Source: Amycolatopsis sp. NBC_01480
GTDB lineage: Bacteria; Actinomycetota; Actinomycetes; Mycobacteriales; Pseudonocardiaceae
DNA: 64,000 nucleotides
Assembly: GCF_036227205.1 (NCBI RefSeq)
Contig: NZ_CP109442.1
Coordinates: 9,486,001 to 9,550,000, forward strand
Reading direction: 5' to 3'
Below are positions 31,912-43,743 of this stretch, one piece after another. Numbering within the stretch: position 1 is the first letter of the stretch; the number at the start of each line of letters is the position of its first letter. Below the pieces are notes generated by a model. It saw nothing but the letters and a program-made list of their open reading frames with translations. It made no database searches and was not told the origin of the DNA. The position numbers were made by a program, and so were the translations under genes.

Positions 31912-33273
31912 GTGCCTACACCACCGACCCCCGACGCGTCCGCGCCGAAGCGCGACAAGACGCGTTACCTGTACCTGGCCGTGATCGTCGCCGTGGTCCT
32001 CGGCGTCGCCGTCGGGCTGCTGGCCCCGGGCGTCGGCAAGCAGCTGGCCCCGCTGGGCACCGGCTTCGTCAACCTGATCAAGATGATGATCTCGCCGATC
32101 ATCTTCTGCACCATCGTGCTCGGCATCGGCTCGGTCGCGAAGGCGGCGAAGGTCGGCAAGGTCGGCATCACCGCGCTGGTCTACTTCATCGTGATGTCGA
32201 CGTTCGCGCTCGCCATCGGCCTGGTCGTGGGCAACCTGCTGCACCCGGGCGCCGGGCTGCACCTCAACCCCGCCGACGTGTCCAAGGTGCACGACCAGGC
32301 CAAGGGCGCCGAGAGCGGCGTCGACTTCGTGCTCGGCGTCATCCCGACCAGCTTCGTCTCGGCGTTCACCGAGGGCCAGGTCCTGCAGACGCTGCTGATC
32401 GCGCTGCTGACCGGGTTCGCGCTGCAGAAGCTCGGCCCCCGCGGCGAGCCGATCCTGCGCGGGATCGAGCACGTCCAGCGGCTGGTGTTCCGCATCCTGT
32501 CGATGATCATGTGGGCGGCGCCGGTCGGCGCGTTCGGCGCGATCGCCGCGGTGGTCGGCGCCACCGGCTGGGGCGCGCTGCGCAGCCTGCTGGTGATCAT
32601 GCTCGGCTTCTACCTGACCTGCCTGGTGTTCGTGTTCGGCGTGCTCGGCACGGTGCTGTGGCTCGGCGCGCGGGTGAACATCTTCAAGCTGCTCAAGTAC
32701 CTGGGCCGCGAGTTCCTGCTGATCCTTTCGACGTCCTCTTCGGAGTCCGCGCTGCCGCGGCTGATCGCGAAGATGGAGCACCTCGGGGTCAGCAAGCCGG
32801 TCGTCGGCATCACGGTGCCCACCGGCTACTCGTTCAACCTCGACGGCACGGCGATCTACCTGACCATGGCGACGCTGTTCATCGCCACGGCGCAGGACGA
32901 GCCGCTGGCGCTGGGCGAGCAGATCACCTTGCTGCTGTTCATGATCCTGGCGTCGAAGGGCGCGGCCGGCGTCAGCGGCGCCGGCATCGCCACCCTCGCC
33001 AGCGGCCTGCAGTCGCACCGGCCGGAGCTGGTCGACGGCGTCGGCTTCATCCTCGGCATCGACCGGTTCATGTCCGAGGCCCGCGCGCTGACGAACTTCG
33101 CCGGCAACGCCGTCGCGACCGTCCTCATCGGATCGTGGATGAAGGAGTTCGACCGCGGCAAGTCGGAGCAGGTGTTCGCGGGCAACGCCCCGTTCGACGA
33201 GGCGACCCTGCTCGACGAGAAGCCCCCGGCCGCCGCCGAGCCGAGGCCCGAGCCGGTGGCCGCGGGCAGCTGA
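31912..33273 (+). CDS. dctA: DctA-like dicarboxylate:cation symporter
   Basis: A 453-residue carrier of the DAACS (SLC1-like) family with eight transmembrane segments and hairpin loops. Diagnostic motifs are STSSSESALPRL (HP1 serine motif), PTGYSFNLDGTAIY and the GIDRFMSEARALTNFAGNAVA substrate-binding helix. GTG 31912 has GGAGG 5 nt upstream; earlier ATGs give a non-conserved extension. It is divergent from the CitA/DcuS-type pair, so C4-dicarboxylate uptake under its control is likely. The symbol is family-level. Confidence 0.9.
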   Translation: MPTPPTPDASAPKRDKTRYLYLAVIVAVVLGVAVGLLAPGVGKQLAPLGTGFVNLIKMMISPIIFCTIVLGIGSVAKAAKVGKVGITALVYFIVMSTFALAIGLVVGNLLHPGAGLHLNPADVSKVHDQAKGAESGVDFVLGVIPTSFVSAFTEGQVLQTLLIALLTGFALQKLGPRGEPILRGIEHVQRLVFRILSMIMWAAPVGAFGAIAAVVGATGWGALRSLLVIMLGFYLTCLVFVFGVLGTVLWLGARVNIFKLLKYLGREFLLILSTSSSESALPRLIAKMEHLGVSKPVVGITVPTGYSFNLDGTAIYLTMATLFIATAQDEPLALGEQITLLLFMILASKGAAGVSGAGIATLASGLQSHRPELVDGVGFILGIDRFMSEARALTNFAGNAVATVLIGSWMKEFDRGKSEQVFAGNAPFDEATLLDEKPPAAAEPRPEPVAAGS

Positions 33274-33320
33274 CCCGTTCCGCGTCCGCCTGAGCTGGCC
33301 TCGGCGAGCGCGAAACGCCA

Positions 33321-33369
33321 GTGTGCCGTGTTCCGTGAGCGTCCCCCGTGCTCACGGAACACGGCACAC
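33321..33369. terminator. Bidirectional hairpin between dctA-like gene and hxlR-like gene
   Basis: Perfect 19-bp arms (GTGTGCCGTGTTCCGTGAG and complement) around an 11-nt loop, lying between two convergent genes. It is a different sequence from the interspersed palindromes, though also built on a long perfect arm pair. Confidence 0.85.
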
Positions 33370-33371
33370 CT

Positions 33372-33788
33372 TCATTTCTGCGCCGGTTCGCAGCCGGCGT
33401 GCCCGTCGTAGGCCACGCGCGCGACGGCGATCGCCTCGCGGTGCCGCCCGGCCCAGTCGACCAGGCCGGCCAGGCTGTCGTAGAGCTCGCGCGCCATCGG
33501 CGTCGCCTCGTACTCCACGCGCGGCGGCACGGTCGGGTAGACGGTGCGCACCAGCAGCCCGTCGCGCTCCAGATTCCGCAGCGTCAGTGTGAGCATGCGC
33601 CGGCTGATGCTGGGCATCGAACGCTCAAGCTCGGTGAACCGGGCCGGGCCGCGGGTCGCCTCCAGCAGGATGCCGATCGCCCACTTGCCGCTGATCCGGT
33701 TGATCACCTCGAGCACCGTGCACGCCGCGAGTTTCTCCGGGTCCGTGGCGCCGGCCTGGTCGGTCACAGCGATGTTCCCCTGGGACAT
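33372..33788 (-). CDS. HxlR-family transcriptional regulator
   Basis: A 138-residue winged-helix regulator with the family pattern of an N-terminal cysteine (LAACTVLEVINRISGKW), FTELERSMPSISRRMLTLTLRNLERDGLL recognition helix and RVEYEATPMAREL. The cysteine could be redox-sensing, as in some HxlR/HypR proteins. ATG 33788 follows GGAGG. It is divergent from an MFS efflux gene, with about 110 bp between, a usual regulator-target pair. Confidence 0.92.
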   Translation of the reverse strand: MSQGNIAVTDQAGATDPEKLAACTVLEVINRISGKWAIGILLEATRGPARFTELERSMPSISRRMLTLTLRNLERDGLLVRTVYPTVPPRVEYEATPMARELYDSLAGLVDWAGRHREAIAVARVAYDGHAGCEPAQK

Positions 33789-33901
33789 GAAAGTGCCTCC
33801 TTACGCGCGCTCCGATGGTCACACATGATGGTCGCTGTAACAAGAGATTCCCTGAGCACCACCTGGGGAAACTCTTCGACGACCGTTCTGGAGGGACCGA
33901 A

Positions 33902-35341
33902 ATGCCGGAAGTCGCCCGTTCCCGGGCCGTGGCGCTGGGAGTGCTCTGCGCCGCCTCGATGATGGTGGTGCTCGACAGCAGCATCGTCGCGGTGGCCCTG
34001 CCCTCGATCCAGGCCGAGCTGGGCTTCTCCGCCGCGGGGCTGGCCTGGGTGGTGAACGCCTACCTGGTCGCGTTCGGCGGGCTGCTCCTGCTGTCCGGCC
34101 GGCTGGGCGACCTGGTGGGCCGCCGCCGGGTGTTCCTCGCCGGGCTGGCGCTGTTCACCGTGTCTTCGCTGGCCGCCGGGCTCGCCACGAACGCCGGGGT
34201 GCTCGTCGCCGCGCGGTTCGCGCAAGGCGTCGGCGGCGCGCTCGCTTCGGCGGTGGTGCTGGGCATGATCGTGACGATGTACCCGCCGGGCCCGGGCCGG
34301 GCCCGCGCGATCGGGGTGTACAGCTTCACGCAGGCGGGCGGCGCGTCGATCGGGCTCATCGCCGGCGGCGCGCTCACCCAGGCGCTGAACTGGCACTGGA
34401 CGTTCTACGTCAACCTGCCCATCGGCGTCGCGGCGCTGGTGCTCACGCTGCTCGTGGTCGAGGCGGATCGCGGGACCGGGCTGCGCTCGGGCATCGACAC
34501 GCTCGGCGCGGTGCTCGTCACGGGCGGCGTGATGCTGCTGGTGTTCGGCATCGCCGGGGCCGGCGACCACGGCTGGACGGCCGGGACGGTGCTGCCGCTC
34601 GCCGCCGCCGTGGTGCTGCTGGCCGGGTTCGTGCTGCGCCAGGCCCGCGCACGCACGCCCCTGCTTCCGTTGCGGCTGCTGCGGGTCCGCGCGGTGGCGG
34701 GCGCGAACCTGACCATGGTGCTGATGGTGGCCGGGTTCCTCGGCTTCCAGTTCGTCACCGCGCTGTACCTGCAGAAGGTGCTGGGCCTCGACGCGCTGAG
34801 CACCGGCATCGCGTTCCTGCCGACGCCGGTGGTGATCGCGCTGTGCTCGCTCTGGCTGTCCGACCGGCTCAGCGCGCGGTTCTCCCCGCGGGCGGTGCTG
34901 GTGGCCGGGCTGGTGGTGGTGATCGTCGCGTTCGGGCTGCTGACCCAGGCGCCGGCTTCGGGCAGCTACTTCGTGCACGTGCTCCCTTCGCTGGTGCTGA
35001 TGGGCGCCGGCGCGGGCACGGCGATCCCGGCGCTGATCGGGCTCGCGATGTCGGCCGCCTCGCCCACCGACTCCGGCGTCACGTCGGGCTTGATCAGCAC
35101 CACCCAGCAGGTCGGCGGGGCCATCGGTACTGCTGTGCTGGCCACCGTCGCGGCTTCGCGCACGGCCGGGCTGGCGGACGTCGGGGCGCGGGAAGCACTG
35201 GCGTCGGGGTATCGGCTCGCGTACGGGTTCAGCGCCGGGTTCGTGGTGCTCGCCGCCGTGGTCGCGGCGGCGGTGCTGGCCCGCCGTCCCCGTGCGGCGC
35301 AGGAGTCGCCGGAGCTGTGCGTGGCGGGTCAGGCGAGGTAG
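33902..35341 (+). CDS. MFS drug:H+ antiporter, DHA2 (14-TM) family
   Basis: A 479-residue exporter with 14 predicted transmembrane helices. Motif LDSSIVAVALPSIQ in helix 1 and loop GRLGDLVGRRR are those of multidrug exporters such as EmrB/QacA. ATG 33902 follows GGAGGGACCGA. It is probably controlled by the divergent HxlR-type regulator. Its end overlaps the convergent SRPBCC gene by 13 bp. The substrate is unknown. Confidence 0.92.
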   Translation: MPEVARSRAVALGVLCAASMMVVLDSSIVAVALPSIQAELGFSAAGLAWVVNAYLVAFGGLLLLSGRLGDLVGRRRVFLAGLALFTVSSLAAGLATNAGVLVAARFAQGVGGALASAVVLGMIVTMYPPGPGRARAIGVYSFTQAGGASIGLIAGGALTQALNWHWTFYVNLPIGVAALVLTLLVVEADRGTGLRSGIDTLGAVLVTGGVMLLVFGIAGAGDHGWTAGTVLPLAAAVVLLAGFVLRQARARTPLLPLRLLRVRAVAGANLTMVLMVAGFLGFQFVTALYLQKVLGLDALSTGIAFLPTPVVIALCSLWLSDRLSARFSPRAVLVAGLVVVIVAFGLLTQAPASGSYFVHVLPSLVLMGAGAGTAIPALIGLAMSAASPTDSGVTSGLISTTQQVGGAIGTAVLATVAASRTAGLADVGAREALASGYRLAYGFSAGFVVLAAVVAAAVLARRPRAAQESPELCVAGQAR

Positions 35342-35769
35342 GCGGCCAGGCCGCGGTGGCCCCGGCGCATCATCCACGCGTGGTTCGCGCGGAAGAACGG
35401 CCGGGCCACCACGTCCAGCTTGCGCAGCAACGGTTTCCGGGCCCGCACCTGCTGCGTGATGACCAGCCGGGTGCCCTCGCCGACCGGCTGGAGGTCACCG
35501 GCGAGGAAGCCTTCGAGGTCGCCGGTCAGCCGTACGCGGACCTGGCCGGCGCCCGGGTCCTGCTGCTCCCGGTGCATGCCGATGACGAGCCGGTACGGCA
35601 GCCGCGAGCGGCAGACCAGCTCCGCGGTGTCGCCGTCGACCTGCCGCACCGACCGGACGTCCGCCCACCAGCGCGGGTAGGACTCGAGGTCGACCACGGC
35701 GTCGAAAACGCGGGACGCGGGCACGGCCGGGAGCCACCAGGTGCTCCGGAACCGGTACTCCGCGCCCAC
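35329..35769 (-). CDS. SRPBCC (START-like/polyketide cyclase) protein
   Basis: A 146-residue hydrophobic-ligand-binding-fold protein. Visible landmarks are AVVDLESYPRWWADV, typical of the SRPBCC N-terminal helix-strand, and a C-terminal amphipathic helix (LLRKLDVVARPFFRANHAWMMRRG). GTG 35769 lies 14 bp after the anti-sigma gene and may be the third gene of its operon. The ligand and role are unknown. It converges on and slightly overlaps the MFS gene. Confidence 0.75.
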   Translation of the reverse strand: MGAEYRFRSTWWLPAVPASRVFDAVVDLESYPRWWADVRSVRQVDGDTAELVCRSRLPYRLVIGMHREQQDPGAGQVRVRLTGDLEGFLAGDLQPVGEGTRLVITQQVRARKPLLRKLDVVARPFFRANHAWMMRRGHRGLAAYLA

Positions 35770-35783
35770 CGTCCCGCTCCCGC

Positions 35784-36473
35784 TCAGACCTGGGCCGAGA
35801 CCAGGTCGCGGCCGTCGAGGGTGACGATGCCGACCGAGCCGACGTCCGCGGGCGCCACGACCGCCGAACCGTCGAAGCCCGGTGACGTCGCCTTCCCGGA
35901 CACCTGCCAGCTGCCGGCCACCCACTTCTGGCCGTTCTTGGAGGTGATCACGAGCTGGCACTTCTCGCCCGCGGGAATGCCTTTGAACGCCACGTGCACC
36001 TTCACCCAGCCCGCCGCCGGGATCACGGACGCCGTCAGGCTCGCGCCGGTGGCGGGGTTCGTCGCGGACAGCTCGCGGGTCCCCGGCACCGGGGCCTGCG
36101 CCACCGGCGACGACGCCGGCGCGGTCTGACGGCCGATCGCCACCCCGCCGCCGAGCACGACCACCGCGATCACCGCGGCCGCCGCGAGGGTGAGCCCCCG
36201 GCGCGGCCCTTTCCGCCGTACGGCCGGTGCTTCGACGCGGATCTGGCGCAACGTGCGCTGCAGCAGCAGGTCGCCGGCATCGGGCGGCCCGTCGAGAAAA
36301 GCCTCCGGCGGCACCAGGTCGAGGGCTTCGCGCAGCGCCCCGAACTCCTGCAGCTCGCCGCGGCACTGCTCGCACGTCGCCAGGTGCCGTTCGAACTCGG
36401 TGGTGTCGCCCGGGTCGAGCGCGCCGAGGACGTAGGCGCCGAGCTGCGTGTGCTCCTGTTCCACCGCGCTCAT
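35784..36473 (-). CDS. Membrane anti-sigma factor (RskA-like)
   Basis: A 229-residue protein with the zinc-binding anti-sigma motif HLATCEQC (H-x3-C-x2-C, residues about 30-37), a single transmembrane helix (about 92-114, GLTLAAAAVIAVVVLGGG) and an extracytoplasmic RskA domain (anti-sigma-K type). It would hold the sigma factor at the membrane until proteolysis or a redox signal. ATG 36473 overlaps the sigma stop (ATGA). Confidence 0.9.
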   Translation of the reverse strand: MSAVEQEHTQLGAYVLGALDPGDTTEFERHLATCEQCRGELQEFGALREALDLVPPEAFLDGPPDAGDLLLQRTLRQIRVEAPAVRRKGPRRGLTLAAAAVIAVVVLGGGVAIGRQTAPASSPVAQAPVPGTRELSATNPATGASLTASVIPAAGWVKVHVAFKGIPAGEKCQLVITSKNGQKWVAGSWQVSGKATSPGFDGSAVVAPADVGSVGIVTLDGRDLVSAQV

Positions 36474-37021
36474 GCCACTACCTCCGTTCCGGCACTCGCC
36501 ATGGCCGCGCGCAACGCCCGCAGCGCGTAGTACGTCCGGGACTTGACCGTCCCGGGAGCGATCCCCAGCAGTTCGGCCGCCTCCGCGACCGACCTCCCGC
36601 GATAGTAGATCGCCACCAGCACATCGCGGTGCTCCGGCGTCAGCTCTTCGAGCGCGTCCAGCACCGCCATCGAGTCGACGACCCGCTGCGCGTGGTCCCG
36701 CTGCACCGGCGGCACCGCCAGCCCCTCCGGCTGCTCAGCCACCTCCTGCGGCCGCGACGCCCGGGCCCGCGCCCTGTCCGTGATCAGGTTGCGAGCCACG
36801 GTAAGGAGCCACCCCCGCACCGACCCACGGCCGTCGACGGTGAGGTCGCCGGCATGCTTCCAGGCCCGGATCAGCGTCTCCTGCACCACATCCTCGGCGG
36901 CCGCGGGATCGCCGGTGAGGCGGGTCGCGTAGGCCAGCAGGCTGCGGCCGTGCTCGGTGTAGAGCCGCTCGACCAGCTCCTCGGCGGCGGCTCGCCGGGC
37001 CCGGCCTCGTCCGATCGCCAC
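36470..37021 (-). CDS. ECF RNA polymerase sigma factor
   Basis: A 183-residue sigma-70-family (ECF) factor. Region 2 spans EELVERLYTEHGRSLLAYATRLTG to DVVQETLIRAWKH. Region 4 is VLDALEELTPEHRDVLVAIYYRGRSVAEAAELLGIAPGTVK, with its recognition helix. I start at GTG 37021. A longer in-frame product from GTG 37279 would add a basic tail with Arg at every fifth position, encoded by a degenerate 15-bp repeat, which looks like repeat-borne sequence rather than a domain. It pairs with the overlapping anti-sigma gene. Confidence 0.85.
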   Translation of the reverse strand: MAIGRGRARRAAAEELVERLYTEHGRSLLAYATRLTGDPAAAEDVVQETLIRAWKHAGDLTVDGRGSVRGWLLTVARNLITDRARARASRPQEVAEQPEGLAVPPVQRDHAQRVVDSMAVLDALEELTPEHRDVLVAIYYRGRSVAEAAELLGIAPGTVKSRTYYALRALRAAMASAGTEVVA

Positions 37022-37462
37022 TCTTGAGCTGCCGGCGGTTTCCCGAGTTGCCGGGGGCAGTGGTGTGGCCTGGGTCCGCTCGGTTCGCGCCTCTGCAGTT
37101 CGGGTCGTCGAACCTCGGGCTGCACCGGTTCGGACCATCGCTGCCCGAACAGCTTGGGCGCGGACCACCGCGCCCCGGACCACCGCGTTTCGGACCGCAG
37201 TGCCCCGGACCGCTGCGTCCTGAGCCGTCGCGGCCCCGGCCACGAAGTCCTGTCGTCCCAGTGCCACCGCCGTGTTCACCCGGGAGCCGCCCCCTTTCGA
37301 TGTTCCGTGCCGGTGCGGATCCCCGGCACCTTCCACACGGATGCCGACGCCGAACGGTTCACCGGCGTGCTCCCGGTCACCGGAACGTGCCTTGTCGCTC
37401 ACGGGGCGCGGTTCCTAAGCTGGCCCGGCACCGCCGCCGCCCGCACGTTCCGGAGGCCTGCC
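37022..37462. repeat. Sigma-upstream region with degenerate 15-bp tandem repeat
   Basis: Between about 37080 and 37235 the plus strand carries near copies of CGGACCACCGCGCCC every 15 bp (clearest at 37161, 37176, 37191, 37206 and 37221). Read on the minus strand it is in frame with the sigma gene and encodes pentads of xVRxx type. The remainder up to 37462 should hold the divergent promoters of the sigma gene and the FN3 gene. I could not place them with confidence. Confidence 0.6.
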
Positions 37463-38341
37463 GTGCCCGAGAAGTCCCGCCGCCCGTTGGGCAGCCTGCA
37501 CGCGCGGACCGCGCTGTTCCCGAAGGTCGGCATACGTGGGCTGGCCGCGCCATTCAAACGAACTGGTCTGGTTGCGCGGACCAAGAGGCTCGCGCTCACC
37601 ACCCTGCTCGCGTCGGCAGCTTCGGTCGCGACAGCCTGCTCGTCCCCTGCACCGACGGCCACCCCACCGATCGCTCAGCCCCCGGCCCTCACCGCGACCC
37701 TGACCTCGCCGACGAACATCGTCCTGCACTGGCCCGCAGCAGGTCCCGGCATCGCCGGCCACCTGCTCGAATACGCCAACGCCCCGGACGGCCCGTGGAC
37801 CGCACTGCAGTTCCTTCCCCCGGACCAGACCAGCTACACCCACCCCGACCTGATCCCGGAAACGCCGTTCTACTACCGCGTCCGGCCGTTCTCCGGCCCG
37901 GTGTCAGCGGCAGTCAAGGTCGGCTCCACTGCCGCGAGCCCCAGCCAGCCCGCTGCACCTGATCAGCCCGCCGCACCCAGCCGAGCAGCCGCATCCGGCG
38001 ACACCACCGCAAGCAGCAGCACCGCACCCCGCCAACCCTCCGCCGCAAGCGCGCCCAGCCCCGGCGACGCCGCCGCCCCCACTGACCTGCGCGCGACCCC
38101 GGGCGAGGACACCAGCGTCGTATTCACCTGGACCGATCACACCACCAACGAAGCCGGCTTCCTGCTGGAACTCCGCAAGCCCGGCGAGACCGGCTTCACC
38201 CCCGTCGAGGTGACCGACCCGAACACCACGACCTGCGCCCTGTCCCTGCTGCCCGGCGAACAAGGCTCGGACTTCCGGGTCCGCGCCCTCTCCTACGGTC
38301 CGCTGTCCCCCGTCGTGCACCGCACCACCGGCAAGGACTGA
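37463..38341 (+). CDS. Exported two-domain fibronectin type III protein
   Basis: A 292-residue protein with a charged N-terminus and a hydrophobic stretch (KRLALTTLLASAASVATACSS, about residues 36-56) that could be a signal or weak lipobox with Cys. Two FN3 domains follow: about 65-140 (HLLEYANAPDGPWTAL...FYYRVRPFSG) and about 205-285 (FLLELRKPGETGFTPVEV...FRVRALSYG). A Pro/Ala/Ser-rich linker of about 60 residues separates them. GTG 37463 has CGGAGG upstream. It is divergent from the ECF sigma gene and could be a sigma target. A binding role is inferred; no enzyme domain is present. Confidence 0.75.
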   Translation: MPEKSRRPLGSLHARTALFPKVGIRGLAAPFKRTGLVARTKRLALTTLLASAASVATACSSPAPTATPPIAQPPALTATLTSPTNIVLHWPAAGPGIAGHLLEYANAPDGPWTALQFLPPDQTSYTHPDLIPETPFYYRVRPFSGPVSAAVKVGSTAASPSQPAAPDQPAAPSRAAASGDTTASSSTAPRQPSAASAPSPGDAAAPTDLRATPGEDTSVVFTWTDHTTNEAGFLLELRKPGETGFTPVEVTDPNTTTCALSLLPGEQGSDFRVRALSYGPLSPVVHRTTGKD

Positions 38342-38375
38342 CCGGCCCGCCACTGAAGCTGACACGCCAACGCAT

Positions 38376-38407
38376 TCGGCGGCGGCTCTCGCGGGAGCCG
38401 CCGCCGA
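38376..38407. terminator. Bidirectional hairpin between FN3 gene and uvrA
   Basis: TCGGCGGCGGCTC and GAGCCGCCGCCGA form a 13-bp stem with a 6-nt loop between the convergent FN3 and uvrA genes. Confidence 0.75.
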
Positions 38408-38462
38408 GTACGTCAGGCCGAGACAGCGTCAAGCCAGGTTCAGCGTGAAGCGGGTTACAGTG

Positions 38463-41324
<2,862 letters not shown>

Positions 41325-41330
41325 GCCCAC

Positions 41331-41805
41331 GTCCCTTCAGTTCATTCTCAGCTGCGGAGGCCGGCCCGGTGGAAGTCCTGCACGAGCGGCCGCGCCCATG
41401 CTAGGACGGACCACCGACAAAAACGGGCTCCACGGCCTTGACCTGCGGTTTTCCGGCTTCCCGGCGGTCGCCGGGCCGGGACGCCGAGGTCCGGTCCGGC
41501 AGCGGCCCGGTTCCTGGTGCACCAGCTGGAGACCATACGAGACCCCGCCGGACCCGGTGACCGCCGGGGCGACCCATGGGAGGCACGGAAACCGGGCCCC
41601 GCGGATCACCAGGACGGCCGGCGCACAGGAAATTCAAGTCCGATCCCAGGATACCGATCGCGACGAGCAACCGCCGGTATGAGGAGCAGCACCCGGACGA
41701 GTCCCAGCACCACACGATCGGTGCGACTTGACAGCCGTAGCGGCACCGCCAGTGGCGGTCACGCGGGTGGAAGCGACGGCGCCACCCCGGCTACCGTGTG
41801 CTCTT
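41331..41805. other. Divergent intergenic region between uvrA and the MBL gene
   Basis: About 475 bp without a supported gene. It should carry both promoters. TACCGT at 41792-41797 lies 8 bp before the GTG of the MBL gene and may be its -10, implying a near-leaderless message. I looked for an SOS box of the actinobacterial CGAAC-N4-GTTCG type and did not find one. Confidence 0.4.
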
Positions 41806-42483
41806 GTGAACATCGTCGACTCTTACACCGGGCACGTCGAACCGGGCGGCGACGCCGCGCGACGCACGCTGGATGCGCTGACCATCACGAAGCTTTCGGT
41901 CGGGCCGATGGACAACAACGCGTACCTGCTCGTCTGCCGCGCCGAGAACGAGGCCCTGCTCATCGACGCGGCGAGCGACCCGGAGCGCATCTCGGACCTG
42001 ATCGGGCACGGCCCGGAGCGCCCGGCGCTGCGCACCGTCGTGACGACCCACCAGCACCCGGACCACTGGCAGGCCCTGGGCGCGGTGGCGGGCGCGAACG
42101 GCGCGAACACCGCGGCGCACCCCCTGGACGCCGAGCCGCTGCCGATCCCCCCGGACTTCCTGGTGGAACACGGCGACGCGCTGAAGGTGGGCCAGGTCAC
42201 CCTGGAGGTGATCCACCTGCGCGGCCACACCCCTGGCTCGATCGCCCTCCTCTACCGCGACCCGACCGGCCACGCGCACCTCTTCACGGGCGACTCGCTC
42301 TTCCCGGGCGGCATCGGGCGGACCACCTCACCTGAGGACTTCACGTCCCTGCTTGACGACGTGTCGTCGCGCATCTTCGACGAGCTGCCGGACGACACTT
42401 GGTTCTATCCGGGCCACGGGGACGACTCGACGCTTGGGGCGGAACGTCCGAAGCTGGCTGAATGGCGCGGACGCGGCTGGTGA
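41806..42483 (+). CDS. Metallo-beta-lactamase-fold hydrolase (glyoxalase II-like)
   Basis: A 225-residue hydrolase with the binuclear metal motif THQHPDHW (HxHxDH), then LRGHTPGS, FTGDSLFPGGIGR and the final GHGDDSTLG. GTG 41806 (VNIVDSYTGH) is preferred to an upstream ATG that adds a poor extension. It is divergent from uvrA, a neighbourhood conserved in mycobacteria. Thioester hydrolysis is a family-level guess; the physiological substrate is unknown. Confidence 0.88.
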   Translation: MNIVDSYTGHVEPGGDAARRTLDALTITKLSVGPMDNNAYLLVCRAENEALLIDAASDPERISDLIGHGPERPALRTVVTTHQHPDHWQALGAVAGANGANTAAHPLDAEPLPIPPDFLVEHGDALKVGQVTLEVIHLRGHTPGSIALLYRDPTGHAHLFTGDSLFPGGIGRTTSPEDFTSLLDDVSSRIFDELPDDTWFYPGHGDDSTLGAERPKLAEWRGRGW

Positions 42484-42616
42484 GCAACTACTCCGAGCAA
42501 TGCCTATGTCACCCATAGGCTGACTGCTGCCACCTGCTCAGAGGACAGCTTATGGCTCGAAAGTCCCCGACACTGGGAATTTCGAGCCATATCGCCGTCC
42601 TTGAGGAGGCAGGCGA

Positions 42617-43681
42617 ATGCACCCTGGCCGCCCGCTGGTGGCAGTCAAATGCAAAAGCGGTGAGCTCAATGCCCTCCGCCAGCTCAGCTCCGCGGACGAC
42701 GCGCAGGCAGACGTGATCGTCGAGCTGCTCGATTCCGTGAAGCCCAGCGGTAAACTGCTGCCCGCACTCGTCCAGGCCGCGGTCAACGTCGCGCAATTCA
42801 ACCGGACCTTGTGGCTGGACACGACTTGGCTCACCGCCGGCAGCCCGCTGGCACAGCAACGGGGCGGGGTTTTCGAGTACCTCGACGACATCATCGAATC
42901 CGCCATGGTGCAGAGCCTGGGGCTCCTCGCCGTCGATCGGGCCGGCTTGGTCCCGGTCATCTCGGTCGACGCCTCGAACGACGAACTACGGCGGGTCCGG
43001 CTGCTGATCGAGCACAAAGACCGCGATATCGCCATCCGGATCCGCCGCCCGGCACCGAGGCTCGCCGAGCGGATCCGATCGATCATGCGGTTGACCGGCA
43101 CCGAGCCCGGACGCGTCCATGCCGTGATCGACACCGGATTCGTCGAAACCGTACGAGCCCATCAGGTGGCTTCGATAGCGGAAGCCGCTACGACGACGTC
43201 AGATCTGCTGGGTCCCGGGGCGACCAAGCTTCTGGCCGGATCGATCCCACGCGAACGGAAGACCTACGCGACAATCCTGCTTGACCGTCCAGAGGTCACG
43301 CTGTGGAACGAGGTACGCAACGGCTGCTCCGGCGACATCGGTTACGGCGATTACGGTGTGACGCACCCAGAGCCTCCCGCAGCCGGGGGCAACGCCCGAA
43401 GCCCTTTCCCCTACCTCTGTTACACGGTGCCTCGAAGGACCGTGATACTGCGCCGGAAACAGAAGAAAGGCGATGTGGCGGCCGAATTGTTCGCCGATCT
43501 GGCCGAGGAACTGGTCGAGCGAGACGACTTCGCCGGTCCCGGCTATTCATGGGGCGATCGCGAGTTGACGCAGTGCCGGCCGACCGGCAGCAAGGTCGCC
43601 GGGGCGGTACCCCGATGGATCGCCATGGCCACCTCGCACCACCTCCAGCACGTGTCACACCGGCCTGCGGACGATCTCTGA
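42617..43681 (+). CDS. Beta-family protein (T4 'beta protein' domain-like)
   Basis: A 354-residue protein whose opening PLVAVKCKSGELNALRQLS and overall beta/alpha layout resemble the 'beta family protein' group named after a bacteriophage T4 protein. Members are scattered through accessory and defence regions and lack a firmly known activity. Conserved-looking stretches include EYLDDIIESAMVQSLG, VIDTGFVETV and SPFPYLCYTVPRR. ATG 42617 has GAGGAGG 7 nt upstream. GC content looks slightly lower than its neighbours. It converges on the ATPase operon with only 62 bp between. The family call is moderate. Confidence 0.6.
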   Translation: MHPGRPLVAVKCKSGELNALRQLSSADDAQADVIVELLDSVKPSGKLLPALVQAAVNVAQFNRTLWLDTTWLTAGSPLAQQRGGVFEYLDDIIESAMVQSLGLLAVDRAGLVPVISVDASNDELRRVRLLIEHKDRDIAIRIRRPAPRLAERIRSIMRLTGTEPGRVHAVIDTGFVETVRAHQVASIAEAATTTSDLLGPGATKLLAGSIPRERKTYATILLDRPEVTLWNEVRNGCSGDIGYGDYGVTHPEPPAAGGNARSPFPYLCYTVPRRTVILRRKQKKGDVAAELFADLAEELVERDDFAGPGYSWGDRELTQCRPTGSKVAGAVPRWIAMATSHHLQHVSHRPADDL

Positions 43682-43743
43682 CTTTCGTCTGCGGCACCGC
43701 CTTCCCGCCACCGGACGTCGTTCGCCGGCTCCGGCCGACAGCC

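Noticed and set aside
41331..41805. SOS (LexA) box expected before uvrA
   Set aside because: No sequence close to CGAAC-N4-GTTCG was found in the gap.
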